DNA of 64,000 nt, taken from assembly GCF_042453785.1 (NCBI RefSeq), contig NC_091668.1, positions 30,567,501-30,631,500 of the forward strand. The letters are read 5' to 3'. Positions 36,627 through 50,200 of this stretch are shown here, in pieces; the stretch's first letter is position 1, and every line of letters begins with the position of its first letter. The notes beneath the pieces were generated by a model. That model was not told the origin of the DNA and did not search any database. It saw nothing but the letters and a program-made list of their open reading frames with translations. The translations under genes and the position numbers were made by a program. Source of the stretch: Malus domestica. Lineage: Eukaryota > Streptophyta > Magnoliopsida > Rosales > Rosaceae.

Positions 36627-36850
36627 GGCCATCTCCAACCGAAGGGTCCAGAGGGCCGAAAAGAGCTTGAAACCATCTTCATCCGAGAACTAGGCCAGAG
36701 AGCTCGTGGGCCCCACGGAATTTGAAGGGGCCAAAGGACCAGAGGATCAGAGGGCTAAAACGAACCATTACTGTTCATTAAAATATTAATATCTTGGAGA
36801 GCCAGAGGGCTAAAACGAGCCATTTGGTCAGCCCTCGGTTGGAGATGGCC
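36627..36850. mobile_element. Tourist-like MITE, TTA target site
   Basis: A 224-bp element with ends GGCCATCTCCAACCGA and TCGGTTGGAGATGGCC, perfect TIRs of 16 bp, flanked by TTA on both sides (36624-36626, 36851-36853). The interior repeats ccagagggc.aaaa in direct copies. Non-coding. It looks young. Confidence 0.85.
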
Positions 36851-37614
36851 TTAGAGTTTTGTTGAATGATATTATGTACTTTGCTCATAGTCTCTAAATG
36901 CTTTAATTAGAGAAACAAGTTGAATATGTGGGTTAGGGCAATTAACAAGAGCAATATGCTCGATGTCTTGCAGCCAAGTTCGAATCTCTGTATTTAAGAT
37001 AGTTTACAATATTGCCTAGTGAAAAAAAAAGCTACGGCAAACAAGCTGAAGACATCGGAGACTTTATCCTAAATTATATGCACTTGTGTATTCCATGCCA
37101 AAAGCATCGCAAAAAAGGGGGAAAATAAGAAAAAGAAAAGAGCATTGTATTGTGAATGTGATGACAAAACCTTCTAATTAATCACATAACTTAACCTTTA
37201 CTCTACAAAGAATGTATTAGAGGTGATTGAGCAGATAGAATTTCAGCTTCCACAGCTTGTCTCCTGCATCTCAACACCAATGCGACGACCTTCTCTCACC
37301 ATCTGCCAACGAAACAGTTTTCCGGTAAGTCAATGCCTGTGGATTTGATGGATTTCGGATGCAAAACTTAACAATCATTCAGAATCAATTCTAGCATGTG
37401 AAGATTAGTACTTGAGTTGATAGCGTACCTTCAACAATCGCGTATATATTTGGTGTGACATAATCAGAAGAAGCTCCGTGCGTCCCAGATTATCTTTCCG
37501 TGGTGAGATTTGTCAAAGTTCCCGAAAGGAATACTTCTTCAGTATCAGAATTATGCAGATCTGAAGGAGCTCCGGCTTTTCAAAATTAAGGCAGTGCAAA
37601 TCTCTCTTCCATCA

Positions 37615-40600
37615 TCACCTGCCGTTTCTTACATGCTGAAGTAGGGATTCTGTTTGTCCATTGTCACTGTTAGCTTTCTTGGCTTTGGTCTTGTCTAGAC
37701 GAGCTTTGCGGACAGCATGTTGTATTTGTTTCTCATGCTCTTTGAGCATCTCCTCAAGGTTTCCTCCAGGGTGCATCAATGGTCCAGAGTAGTGAATCCG
37801 GTTCTTTTTGTTACCGTAACCCTGATGCCAAACAGGAAATGATTTAGTAATATTCATGTTAAATAATAAACACCTCACTAAACAAAGCAGTAGAGAGTTC
37901 CTATTACAAAAAAAATTGTCATAATAACTTGAATATTGTTTTGCACGGAGTCAAATTATAAAATTAAATGTGCGATAGATGAAAATATGAAACTCCTTTA
38001 CCGTTGCATACTCCTTCCCAGATGGCTGTTCATCCTTCTTATGTGAAGACTTTGGCCTTTCCAAAAGATGGTGTGACCAATCATGTTTCACAGAGGACTC
38101 CCCGTTGTCTAAATGGTTATATCTGGCATTCTTACGCTCCTCTGGCCAGTGTGGATTCGCACTTTCTGCGATACCATCAAATCGTGAACCACTTCGAACT
38201 GAAGCTGAATTAGAAAACCTCGACGACTGGGCTGCTCCACGATACATGTAAGATCCATTCTTAGAATGGCCAGATTGCAAAGATTCAAATGCGCTTGGGT
38301 GCACTGACTGGCCAGAATGGGAGAAGGCATTTGATGCTGCTCCCTTGGGAGGCTCGATAGGAAAGCCAGAGCCACCATCCTCTTCAGGATTGTACTTCTC
38401 ACTGATGCTTTTGGGGTTAGTCTGCCCTTGTCGCTTCAAGATTAGAAAATAAATACAACAAAAAAGTTCAGAACCTAAATAAGTAATTCTTCGCAAAAAA
38501 TTTGACTTTTGTAATTAAAGGCACAAATAATATAATTATAAAAGTTCAAGGGTAGGGTACCTGTATTGCATTGGCATCTGATGCTGGCACAGCCTTTGAG
38601 TCTTTGGAACTCCCTCCTTTACCACTAGCTGCTTTCCGCCTGGTTTAAAGATGAGAAAAATAATTTTCAAGCATGAGTAAACAAATAAACTGGTCATGAC
38701 TCAAAAATCAAAATACACATACATATACAAATGATAAATGTTGTCTTGTCATTAATTAGGCGGACTCTTGTTTGAATGTGTGGTGCCATATTGACATCTT
38801 GGCAACATAACATGTGAAATATCTAGCAAGAGAACATTATTCTCTCTGTATATAGATACTCTTTAGTGGTATCAGTAAAGAAATTTTGTAATCGAATCTT
38901 GCATAACGAACTGAAAATTAGTTAATACGATTTGGAAATAGCTCACCTTCTAGCTTCCTCATCTCGGAGCTTGGCATCAAACTCCTTACTCGGTGGGTAC
39001 TTGGGCAAACTTGATGGATCACAGGGAAGAGGCAAAGATGTGAACAACTGGGAAACAAAAATAATTAAAAATATATCAGAGGTAAGATCTAATTTCCAAA
39101 ATTGTTTCAAATTGACAAGATCACAAAATTCAATGGAAATAGACAGCATGGTTTCAAAAAGCAAAGAAAACCCGTGATTACCTCACTCTGAAGGGCAGAA
39201 GAAGCTGTTCCCCGACCTTCAGGTTCTACAGCTAGAAGAACCTCTAACAGGGCCAATGCAGATCGAGGGAAGTCCTTGTATGTCTCAGCAACACATCGCT
39301 TGTATGGATGTGTAGGTTTAAAAATAGTTGCATGCGGCAATTTTGATCTCTTCCAGTATTCCTCAGAAGGTGAGCCACAAAGTTTAAATATCTTATGTAG
39401 TTGCTCCACCTGTAAATAATAAACAATGAGATCTCATCACAGTCAAATAAGATGTCTGATAGTTCCACTGGTACAGTTGGTAGATTAAAGCATAAGGGAT
39501 TAACCATACAATGTTGGTAGACTAGAGCATAACGGATTTAACCATGCAATGTACCATATATGTTTTAACCTACTAAATTATTTTTATAGAAAGTTTCCGT
39601 ATGCTTTCATCCATCATCTGACATTCATTAGAATCTGGTTACATAATAAGTTTGTATCAGCGAAACATCAAGCTCATGTTCTTGAACAACTACAGTTGCA
39701 TCTGAGTAGTATAAACTTTAAACTCTTCATGCTTACACTTCATGCTTACATTCTAAGTTCCAGCACATATCTTTTTCAATTAGTGGTGGGAAGAAACAAA
39801 CAAAGAACAACACAGTTGTTGTGACCTGTTTCAGACCATTATGGCAAAACCAGTCATCAAACACATATTTTCCCCTCTTGTATCCATAACACATTCACAC
39901 ACACGATACTAAATTCTAAGAAGGTTGCTGTTAGGATTTTAAGATAACTGAATTTCTAGAGTTTTTTCATACCTAATACACAAAAAGCAAGCGGACATAA
40001 AGATATATACACATATATTTCTAGGTGCGGATAAGAAGCTGGGAAAATACCTCTGTTCTTCCTGGCATGATAGGCTTCCCAGCAAATAATTCTGCAAGAA
40101 TACAACCAGCACTCCACAAATCCACAGCAACCCCATAATCTGTAGAGCCAAGCAGAAGTTCAGGTGGTCGGTACCACAAGGTTACTACCCGGCTTGTCAG
40201 AGGCTGCTTTTGACGGGGTCTGTAAAAGGTTGCTAGCCCAAAGTCAGCAATCTTTAGCTTGCCATGGTAGTCAATCAAAAGATTTGATCCCTTGATATCA
40301 CGGTGCAAGATACCATGACTGTGACAATGCTCAAGTCCACAAAGAAGCTGTTGCATGTAACATTTAATCTGCAACCCAGTGCACAAACAATATGTATCAA
40401 CTACAAGAAAAGATGAGTCAAACATCCTGCTACTATGATAAAAATAAGATCATGAAAATTAACACAACTACCATTAGATGCATGGATCATATTGCTAAAA
40501 ACAGACCATTCAAGGGCAGTCTTGATAAGAAACAATATTTCTTCAAAAGCTAAACAATTTCTTTTTCCTCAGGGTTATGGTCTTTCTATTCGTTTTATAT

Positions 40601-42044
40601 TACTGTTTCAGATATTCTCACTTCATGGATACACTAGAGTTGGCTATGATGCGTTAGTTTTTAGTTAGCATGTTGTAGCACCTAAAAAGTGTAAAACAAT
40701 TTCTTTACGGTCTCAATGAATAAGATCAGAAGGGGCAAAGACCTGTGCTTCAGTGAACTTGACTCCAGGTCGTGCTGCAATCCCTGCAAGATCATGCTCC
40801 ATGTACTCAAAGACCAGGTATAAGCTGCCCGAAACCTTCGATGTAATCAGACCTTCAAGCTTCATGACGTTGGGGTGATCAAGCCTACGCAAAATAAGAA
40901 TTTCTCTCGCCATAAATCGCACACTTTCCGGATCCATATTGGCAAATCGCACCTTCTTCAATGCAACTATTTTGTTTGAATCAAGATCACGGGCTCTGTA
41001 CACACTGCTGTAAGTTCCTTGTCCAATCTGCATTATATACAGTAAAGAAAGAATTACAAAAAGAAAAGGGACTAAAATAAAAATGTCCTTAATAAGGACA
41101 CCAACAAGAGAGAAGAGTACAAACAAGTTTCAAACGTCTTGGTTTCATGTGGTTCCCACAAACAAGGTATCAATGAAAATGAGCATAGATGAGATCCATT
41201 AATAGTTGCAGCTGAATAGCCCAGTCAGATGTACCTAACTTCGTTAGTTTTTTAAAGTAGGAGTGCATATGATCCCCTTTACGATGGTTATATGTATGAT
41301 AACTTTACTCTCAGAATGTGCAAGCAAATAGATCTTTTAGAAACAAAAAACTACTGTATGTAGGAGTAGGTCTTTTATAACACCTACAAACATCCATCTT
41401 ACTATCACAACAAAACTAAATGCACATTATGTTCTTTGTACAAACTTAAAGCACAACTCCAAAACAAATGCCAAGTTTTAGTTTACTGTAAAAACTTAAC
41501 GAAAGGAATCAGAGATTTACACTAAACATGAAATATTCACACCTGAAAATTATTAAATGTAGGGTTCGTAATATCAATGTTATTAAACGAGAGGATTAAA
41601 AGATATTAAAGCAAACAAACGGACCTTCTCCAATTTCTCAAATGACTCTGCCTTGAGAGGCACCCATCCACTGATCGCTTCGCCGGCCACTGCTGTCAAC
41701 CAAGAAGGCCATCCAGCAACAACTTGTGCTCCTCTTTCTCCATTTGTTACACTGGTTATCCTAGTCAGCCCAGACGGCAACTTTCCCCCACTTGCCCCGC
41801 CCTCCGTGAAGGGTTTTGTGGGTTTCTCAGCATCCACCATCTTCTCCCCTTCATCTGATGAAATAGGAGTTGACCCTGCATTGTCTTCTTTGCAAGGATT
41901 GGTTATCAACCGCGCAGTTGCATCAGCCCCAACTGCAGCTTCAGACCGTTTTGATGACTTGTTTGATTTATGTTCTTTGTCTCTACGATGATTCTCAGAA
42001 ACATATTCATTGGATAAACTTCCTTTTGAGCAAATGCAGCCCAT
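37615..42044 (-). CDS. CDK-like serine/threonine protein kinase (At1g09600 type)
   Basis: Eight exons on the minus strand: 41625-42044, 40743-41027, 40051-40368, 39182-39409, 38947-39047, 38561-38639, 38002-38433 and 37615-37821; GT-AG introns; 689 residues. N-terminus MGCICSKG is a myristoylation/palmitoylation signal and decides the start, although the frame is open 36 codons further up. A disordered basic stretch (about 20-110) precedes the kinase domain (about 135-420): GQGTYSSVY glycine loop, VALKK (161-165), AREILILRRLDHPN helix C region, HRDIKGSN (257-264), DFG (277-279), TLWYRPPELLLG. The C-terminal 270 residues are low complexity, Ser/Gly/Lys-rich. It belongs to plant CDKC-related membrane-tethered kinases of undetermined substrate. 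Its position beside the DUF579 gene and LeuRS matches Arabidopsis. Confidence 0.93.
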
Positions 42045-43168
42045 TATTCTACTTCGCAGTCCCCTATTATTCCAACAAGAACACTGCAAAATTCGTCTAA
42101 TTCCCAACGCCAAACGCCATTTCTCAGGCCGCGATTTTTGCAGCCAATGCATGTAATCCGATCAGCATCGCGTCACCACTTCCAGAATCAACTGATCAAT
42201 AACTTAGTTCTCCAATTAACAACTTCTATCTAATGAATACACCCTTCAAATTACTTATTGAATACGAAATGCAAGAACAGCAGTTCAACTCAAATTTCTA
42301 CAACCAAGGACAATGGGAGTGGGAGAGAACCCAGATCTCCGAATTGACGCTTCTAAACGAAAACCTACCAAGAACAATAAAAGTACAACTCACAAAAGAA
42401 CCCAGATCCCTAAATTCAAGAAAACTCCACCAATGCCAACAACCCAATGAGGGTATTTCTTCACACTACCAGTTGAGATTAAGAATCCCCCAAAGCCAAA
42501 TTCACAAATTACAAGAAACCCAGATCGAAAACATGTCGATGAATCAAAATAAACCCCAAGCAGGAAACTTTTTTTTCAAAAAAGGCCAATGCTTTTTTAT
42601 TCAGTGGGAATTAGAGAGAGAAGGAATCAAACCTGCAGAAAGAATGTGAATTGGGGAATCAGGCAATGCAGAACGATGCAGAACGGAATCAAATGGCGGA
42701 AAGGGAACAACAGAGCGAGGGTGTGTAAGTAGCGAAATTTTCTGTGGCCAATGTGGTTAGTTCCATAAATAGAACAAGTAGGTAAATTCCAACGAAAGCC
42801 ATCCAAGATTATTACTTTGAACTGCAAATATTTACCCTTTTGGGGACTTGAAACGTGGGTCGTGGCAGAGAAGCAACAGGGAGATTCTAGAGAGAGAAAG
42901 GGAGAGAGAGAGAGAGAGATTTTAGGATCTGGAATTACGATGAGCCAGCCAATGATATTGACGTCGGAACAGACAGAGGCAGAGCTCTCTCAGACACAAT
43001 TCCCACTCTGTTTTCTACAACAGAAAGAAACCGAGTAGGTTTTATTTGCTTTGCTTTGCTATATTTGACATCGTTGGTTTTAGAGAGAGAGGGAGAGAGG
43101 GAGAGAGTGCTTAAAATTTACATTCGAACAAACAGAAAGCAACACAAAGCAAAAGTATGTAGACATAC

Positions 43169-43214
<46 letters not shown>

Positions 43215-44206
43215 GAGAGAGTTGCACGCCTGACACCACACGGGTAGAGAGTTGAGGGTCGGCAACGTGGCGAAATGTGGGTCCCGTTGTTGAAGATTAT
43301 TGGTCCCACAGGAAGAGGGAATGGGACAGGACTAGTCAAGGTCCAGGCTGTGTTTTTTTAATATTTTTTAATTCTCCTAATTATTTTTGGGATATGTTAA
43401 GTTAGTTTGTTTCCCAAAAAAGAGGTTTGGGTCATTTGAATTGATATTGATGACGTGGTAATAGTTGGGCCTACTTGATCCACACTTTAAATGTAATCTA
43501 GTTGGACAATCCGCACTCAGAAAATGACATCCCATCCTTTTTGACGTGGTCCTTTTTTTTTTTTCTAAGTGCAGCAATACTAAGAAGATGGGGAATTCAA
43601 TTACGCCATGTTGGTGGACAATCTAATTTGATATCGAATTTACCATTCACGAAATTTAAATGTAAAATCTCTCACTTACAAGTAAAGAGGAATATCACCA
43701 GACCGTAGTACACGACGTGGGTCCATTTTAAGGGACAAATAAGTTTGAGCCCCAAGACTAGTTCTCAGGCCGAGCTTTCACGTAGACGACAAGTTCCGAA
43801 AATCTCATGTTATTTTAATATTGTGAAGATCACGTCACGTTATTTTAATAGAAGCAAAGTCCTCAATGTTCATGATCTTCGTCAAATTCAATCTTTACAT
43901 TTCAAGTCTATTTCCTTTTAGTTTAATCAATCATGTAACGGGCACTTGGTCTTTGCATTTGTTTTAGGCAAGCATAGCACATTGAAAACCAAAAAGTCCT
44001 CGTTCATTGAGGTATAAAAAAAGAACCTAACCGAACCACCGTCTCATTCAGCGCTCAATCGTTTGGTGTATAATTCAGATCTCACGCAAACCTACAAAAT
44101 CACTACACAAACTGTGTCTGTTGGAAGCCTCCAACGTTGGCACGCATGCAATCACCCTTTCTCTCAAGCCTTCTCTTGGCAGGTAACCCATATGAACCGA
44201 AACAAC
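42045..44206. other. Kinase leader/promoter region and intergenic DNA
   Basis: 42045-42850 is probably the kinase 5' UTR, perhaps with an intron (a minus-strand acceptor-like ttctgcag at about 42632-42639). 42895-43215 carries GA-repeat tracts. 43636-43715 is a copy of the dispersed B-box-like repeat. The remaining 43720-44206 shows no gene and includes the 3' flank of VPS52. Confidence 0.45.
43169..43212. repeat. GA dinucleotide microsatellite
   Basis: About twenty GA units with flanking shorter GA runs at 42895-42920 and 43085-43110, upstream of the kinase gene. GA/CT tracts are frequent around plant core promoters and leaders. Confidence 0.9.
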
Positions 44207-47200
44207 CTAGAAGGTCCTCGAGTATTTTCTAATTTCGTACATGATTGACGATATGGACACTAGATCCTTGTTGAGAGCAGACCCACCAACAATCCTCTTT
44301 ATGCAATCTGAGAGCCTTGTGTAATATAGCAACAGCTGAGTCAACGCCGCCCTCAAGATCTCCATACCACACAGGAAGTTGCTGAAAGAAGTTATGACAT
44401 CTTTGTGCATCAGTTCGATTGCAGCTTTCCATCTACTCGCAAAGTCCTTCACGAGGGGCTCAACCTCCGCAACAGTTATAGGCTTCTCAGAACTAGCACT
44501 TGGATCCTCCGCTGAAAGGAAAATTGCAGGTAAGTACATTTTTGAAGAAGAAGCAAATTTTTATTGCAAACAAACAATAAAAAAACAAAAGCGGACAAGA
44601 AGCTCGCAAAGGCACAAACAAAACAAGAAGGATAGAAGATGCCACAGCATTTCTTCACCAAAATACTTACAAGCTCGGGTTTTAACAAATTTGATTAAAT
44701 CGCTAAAATGCTCTAGTAGTAGTTCTTCCTGCAAGGAGAGAGGTGAAAGCTTAAAACAAAAGAAGCAAAGCAAAACCATATACCGTAAAGGGAAGAAAGA
44801 ACAAAGAGGCTATACAATTGTGTTATTTATCCCATTCTCCTCGTATGCTTCTATTTATGTTCTCATGAAAACTTGTAACGAATGCACAAGCAAGACTGAA
44901 GTACCATATCAGAAATGAACTAGAAAGATAAAATGTTTAGCTGAAATCCAAACTTCATTTGCAGACTAATAATTCAATCTTGAATTTGCACCAAAACACG
45001 ATCTGCAAGATAGGTAGCACAACCACTCACTTACCACAAATAATGCTGTGTTGCTTTTCAGAAGTTCCTCGAAGTGCATTTGAATTTTACCACCTTCTGG
45101 ATCAGCTTCCTAGCATTCAAATGACAAAAATTGTGAAACAGCAGCAACCAAAGCATGAAACTGATACAACTGAGCATGTTCAAGAAATTTTGCCAGAGAC
45201 TTAAATTTCACCTTCATGTTGATATAGATCCTTTGACGTTCATTTCAATTTTCAAAAGAAAAAAAGAAACAAGAAACTGAGTTTACCTTCAAAACAGCAA
45301 TCGTCATATCATAATTGTTTATCAGAAACACGGTTTGTAGCTTTGGTTTTGGAAATAAATTAGCAAGCTTGATAAGTAAGTCGTCAATAGCCATTCTCAA
45401 TCGCTCCAAATTTAATTCAAGCTGCAAATCATGGATGGATAATTAAGTCCACGAAGTGATCAAGAATCTTAAATGAGCATAAAGTTTTAAGTTCATTTTC
45501 TACATCTAACCTGCCCATCTCCATATTCCACATTGAGGTGGATAAGTGAAGCTGTAAATTCAGCATAACGCCTCATGACATAGTGAGGATGAACATCATC
45601 TTCCCACAATGTCTTCACATTTGCATTCCGCATGCTGTTTAGATGCAGGTCAAACACAAGCTTAAAGCGAGGCCATAGGGCAATATTGACCTGTTAATGT
45701 TTCAAAATCAGAGGCATTTTCGTTACATGCATTTATGATATAAGACCCAATACAAGGTGTGCTTTCAATACGATCCATTTGAAGAAACATAAGCCAATAC
45801 TAGCAATTTGTAACTCTCTTTAACATTTACATATCATCAACCATCAAAGAATACAAGTAACCACATGCAGAATGCAGATGCAGGTCAAACACCATCTTCA
45901 AACGAGGCCATAGGTTAATATTGACCTGTTAATGTTTCAGAATCACACGGCTTTCTTGTTACATGCATTTATGATATAAGAGCTCAATACAAACTGCGCT
46001 TTCAAGTTTCAATATAATCCATTTGAGGAAACATGAACCAATACTACCAATTCGCAATTCTCTTTAACATTTACATATCATCAACCATCTATGAATACAA
46101 GTTACATGCAAAATGCAGATGATATGATTACCATAGAGACAAATTCACGACACACACCTTGTCAAGGTATGAATCCAAGCATGGAATACGCCGCCTAGAC
46201 ATAATGAGCTGCAAAGGAAGGAAAAAAAAAATCAGAAATAGAATATCTTCAAGCAAATGCACCACAGAACACAGGTTGAGGGTCTCATTAGAATGATAAC
46301 TACCTGGTGCTGATGTATTATGCAAATCATTAGCATTACACCAATAGCATCGTAACAATTTGGAAGTATTGAATTGAAGTGTTCGTCAATTACAGAAAAT
46401 GGGCCTGGCGTTAAAAAGCATTACAAGTCGTCAAAATAAGCTGAATTTTCAAAAAGAAGCACAATGAGAGTCTTCAAAGATCCAAATCGATCATCTGAAT
46501 CTAACAGCCACCGGTAGAATGCTTTAAAATTTGGGAGAAGTTTATGCTCTTTGTAGTTATAATCAGTATGCAATTGCCAAATGTTTAACCATAACAGAAT
46601 GAATCAGGAATAGCTGTCATGTTTACCAGCAAAAATTTCATAAAATACGGATTGTTCGCCAAAGAAATCATCACAGAAATGATACCTGCATATAAGAGGG
46701 GAAAATTGTGAAAACAATTCAGTATTTGGTCAAATTTCAATTAGCAATTTAGAAATCATTATCAAGGAGCAGGGCAAACTCTAGCGTACTCGGAAGTAGC
46801 AGTATCCATAAGTAGCTTGTGCAAGCTCCTGAAGAGGACCTCGTATGGATACTTGATGGAGCTGGCTTCAGCTATATGTGGAATCAACGCAGGTTCATCA
46901 ATTTCCTGGTAGATAGCAAAAATTTAAACATGACATGTTTTACATGCAAGATATATAAAGAAAATGGCATCATAAGAAAACTAAGACTAGCTGCCATTAC
47001 AAAACCATCATCTATCACATTTATACCAATTGGACATTTAAAAGTGGAGTATAAGACAAAGTATAACAATCCTTATAAAAATATCGCAATTAAAGACGTA
47101 ATTTGTCACAATACACTACATTTACAGTGTTGCCTGTTTTTAGACAAAGCCAATTCCAAGCATTCAAAAACTATTAAAGATATACTCATTATAAGGTCCC

Positions 47201-50200
47201 AACAATTTCCATATCAAAGACATTCAATATCATATAACCAACAGGACCAAAGAAGTTACAGTCAATTCGATTATGGCAACTGATTTAAAATGTTGATCAT
47301 TCTTCATTCAAAAAGGCATGAGTCATGATACAATGATCAACATAACACTAGAGCTCCTCTGTTGCTTCAGCCTATCTTGTAATTTTTATATTCTTCAACA
47401 TATATTGCAGGCTGTTCTAATATGTAATGTCACATTCATAATATGGTGGGATAAAATGGTAACCTTCATCCAGAAACATTCAATATAATAATCACAGTCT
47501 CGTTAATAAGTACACAGGTTGCAATAGTTTTTGGCAACTATTCTTACAAAAAAAAATATAAAAAAGGAAACAAGCTTTTCGCAAAGATGCTACAGTTAGA
47601 TATCATTTTCCCATGGTCTTGTATTAAAATTGGATTAACAAGTTAGTTGCAGTAACAAAACCTTTAAAACTTTTCTCCTCTCTCCAAGAGCAAAGACAGC
47701 AGACCGGTTCTTCAGTGGTTCCCTTCCTCTTGAAAAGAGACTAGTGTTCCTAGTCTCAACGCCAATTAAATCACTAGACGCTGCTATATCCAACTGTAGT
47801 TTCTCAAGTGCTTGAATGTAAGCACGGAAATGTGCACTGAGAACCTGCAAAACATATAACTCAACTTCAATATACTACATAGATTATCCATTTTCTTTTT
47901 GCCCTTTTTTTATTAATGTGAAGAGGTGGATTCAGACTTGGGAGCTCTTCCAACTTTGGGAAAAGAAATCAATTACTCTTTACAATAGCATTCATAGCAT
48001 AAATTATCCTACTCCTTTACTAAAGCTACATTAAATGTTAAAATGAGGTACCAAGGAATGAGAGGGCGAGCCTTGGCACAATGGAAAGGTTGCTCCTTTG
48101 TGACCAAAAGATCATGGGCTCAAGTCGTGGAAACAGCCTCTTTACAAGCTTTGTAAAATGTTTACTCCCACTCTCTACTCTCCCAACCCTCACAAAACGG
48201 GGAGTCTTGTTGGCTTGGGGTCACCCTTTTTGTCTTTTTGGGTACTGGTTACACACTTTTTAAATGTTTACTAGCAGATTACAAGCTTTGTAAAATGTTT
48301 ACAACCTGGAAGTGGGGGGTTGGGGGAGCAACATCTATCGTACATAGCCTTACCCTTGCTTTGCAAAGAGGCTGTTTCCATGACTTGAACCCGTGACCTT
48401 TGGGTCACAAAGGAGCAACCTTTCTGTTGCGCCAAAAAGACAAAAGGAAAACCGAAAATAAATTTGTGAAGCTTTTGATGAAGTAGGATACTGCCTGAAA
48501 TTAAACATTTGTGAAGCTTATAAACAGCTTCGGCTTTGATGAAAGTGTTATAGATCAACAAAATGTACATCAAAAATCACCTAATCCAGAACTGATAACA
48601 GAAGAAAACAGAGAGCATTTTAAGCTAAATGGACAATGAGCATGTGACACTACCTGTTTATGTATGGTAGTTCATCTCATAGTTGCCGGATTCGGTGAAA
48701 TCCCGTCCGAATTCCGTATCGGTATGGACGTACCAGTCCTTTTTGGATTCGGTGGTGAATTCAGTGTTTCATCTAACCATCTCCTATAATTTCTAATCAG
48801 ATTACAGAAAAGCTGTAATTTTTGGGAAGAGAGGATGGAAACAACTGGAATTTTGAGAAACTCTGTGCTTTTGGTTTTTGTCAGGTAGAGGGAAGACGAT
48901 GAAGGAGAGGAAGAGAGATAAAATATTAAGTTTAATTGTAATTTTTAATATTTTTATTGTGTTAGTTGAGGGTCCCATCTGGAGTATTGATTTTTTAGAG
49001 AAGTAAAGAGTCAGAGGCCGATAGCACTTCCCAAGTTCCATATTAATGTAATATGTATATTATTATGACTAGACAATTAAGTGAATTAATTGTTTTTTAT
49101 TTGTATACAAATAATTGCTTACAAATAATCAATTTAAACAAAAATAATTGTTTACAATAACTATAAATATTATTGTAAAATGTATATTATAAATATTTTT
49201 AATTTATATTTTTAACGTATTAAGAATGAATCGAACTGAATATCATACTGTCTATGTGTCCCCTCTGACAATATCATACTGTCTATGTGTACCCTCTGAC
49301 GAATGGTACTTTAGGTTATTACTGAATTCTGTACCTGAATCGAACCACGAACTTGAACCGAACCCGTATCCGGAAACTATGGTTCATTTAGCAGTATTCT
49401 AGTTCTTCAATATCATAATTCAAAGACAGGTCATCAGTTTTAAAGTATTCACCTTGTTCATTGTGTCAATGTATGCTGCACGAACCTCAATATATACCTC
49501 CTTGCCATGTTCCTTCAGGAAGGAAACAACATACCTACATTGTCATGCTGGAATCAATCAATAATAAACAATAAAAAAAAAACACAAAATCATTCTGATA
49601 ATAACAATATCTATACATATCTCATGGAAAGAAAGGACACAGAGCCCATCTAACAGGTACTTATACCCTGAATTGATGATAGTGGCATCCCAAATTGATT
49701 GCACATAACAGCACTGGCACCCAAAATAAACCCAAAACAGCATGCACATCTAACAGATACCTACGTTTAGTCGTGTCACACATTACTGGCACATGAGTGC
49801 ACGCCGTATTTATACAGAAGCAATATCACCACTGAGAACTTGCTCTCGACAACTCAAGGAAGACTACATTTACAATCATTTAGCACTACCAACATATAAT
49901 CCAGGAAAAGGGATAGTAGGGCACACATAAAAAAGACACTAAGAATGTATGATCCAGTTTCTCTTAATCTCAAACTCATGAGACAATCAAATAGTTCATA
50001 GCCTGATTTATCTCGTACGATCAAACTCATAAGTGAATCAGATTATTTCAGGGAACAAAATAATGAGCAACATAACTTTTTTCCCACTGAATCCTCCAAT
50101 AACCCATGTAAATAGACTCATTATCCTTAATAGTTGCTGCCACCCTGAGTATCTGTAACTAGGGCTGTCAATGGGTTGGTTCAATGATCTGAATTCAACT

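Larger units (their letters stand above)
34963..37614. other. Intergenic DNA with several TIR elements
   Basis: Between two convergent-looking flanks there is no gene. It contains a foldback element (35551-35990), a copy of the dispersed B-box-like repeat (36468-36560), a small Tourist-like MITE (36627-36850) and, nearest the kinase, its probable 3' UTR (about 37200-37614). Confidence 0.5.

Noticed and set aside
46780-46790. GC-type splice donor for VPS52 exon 12 (TAC|GCTAGA)
   Set aside because: A normal donor two bases upstream (GA|GTACGC) joins in frame to the next exon and gives the expected SEY residues.
46819-47283. 154-residue plus-strand ORF
   Set aside because: Antisense to VPS52 exon 12 and its intron; AT-rich low-complexity product.
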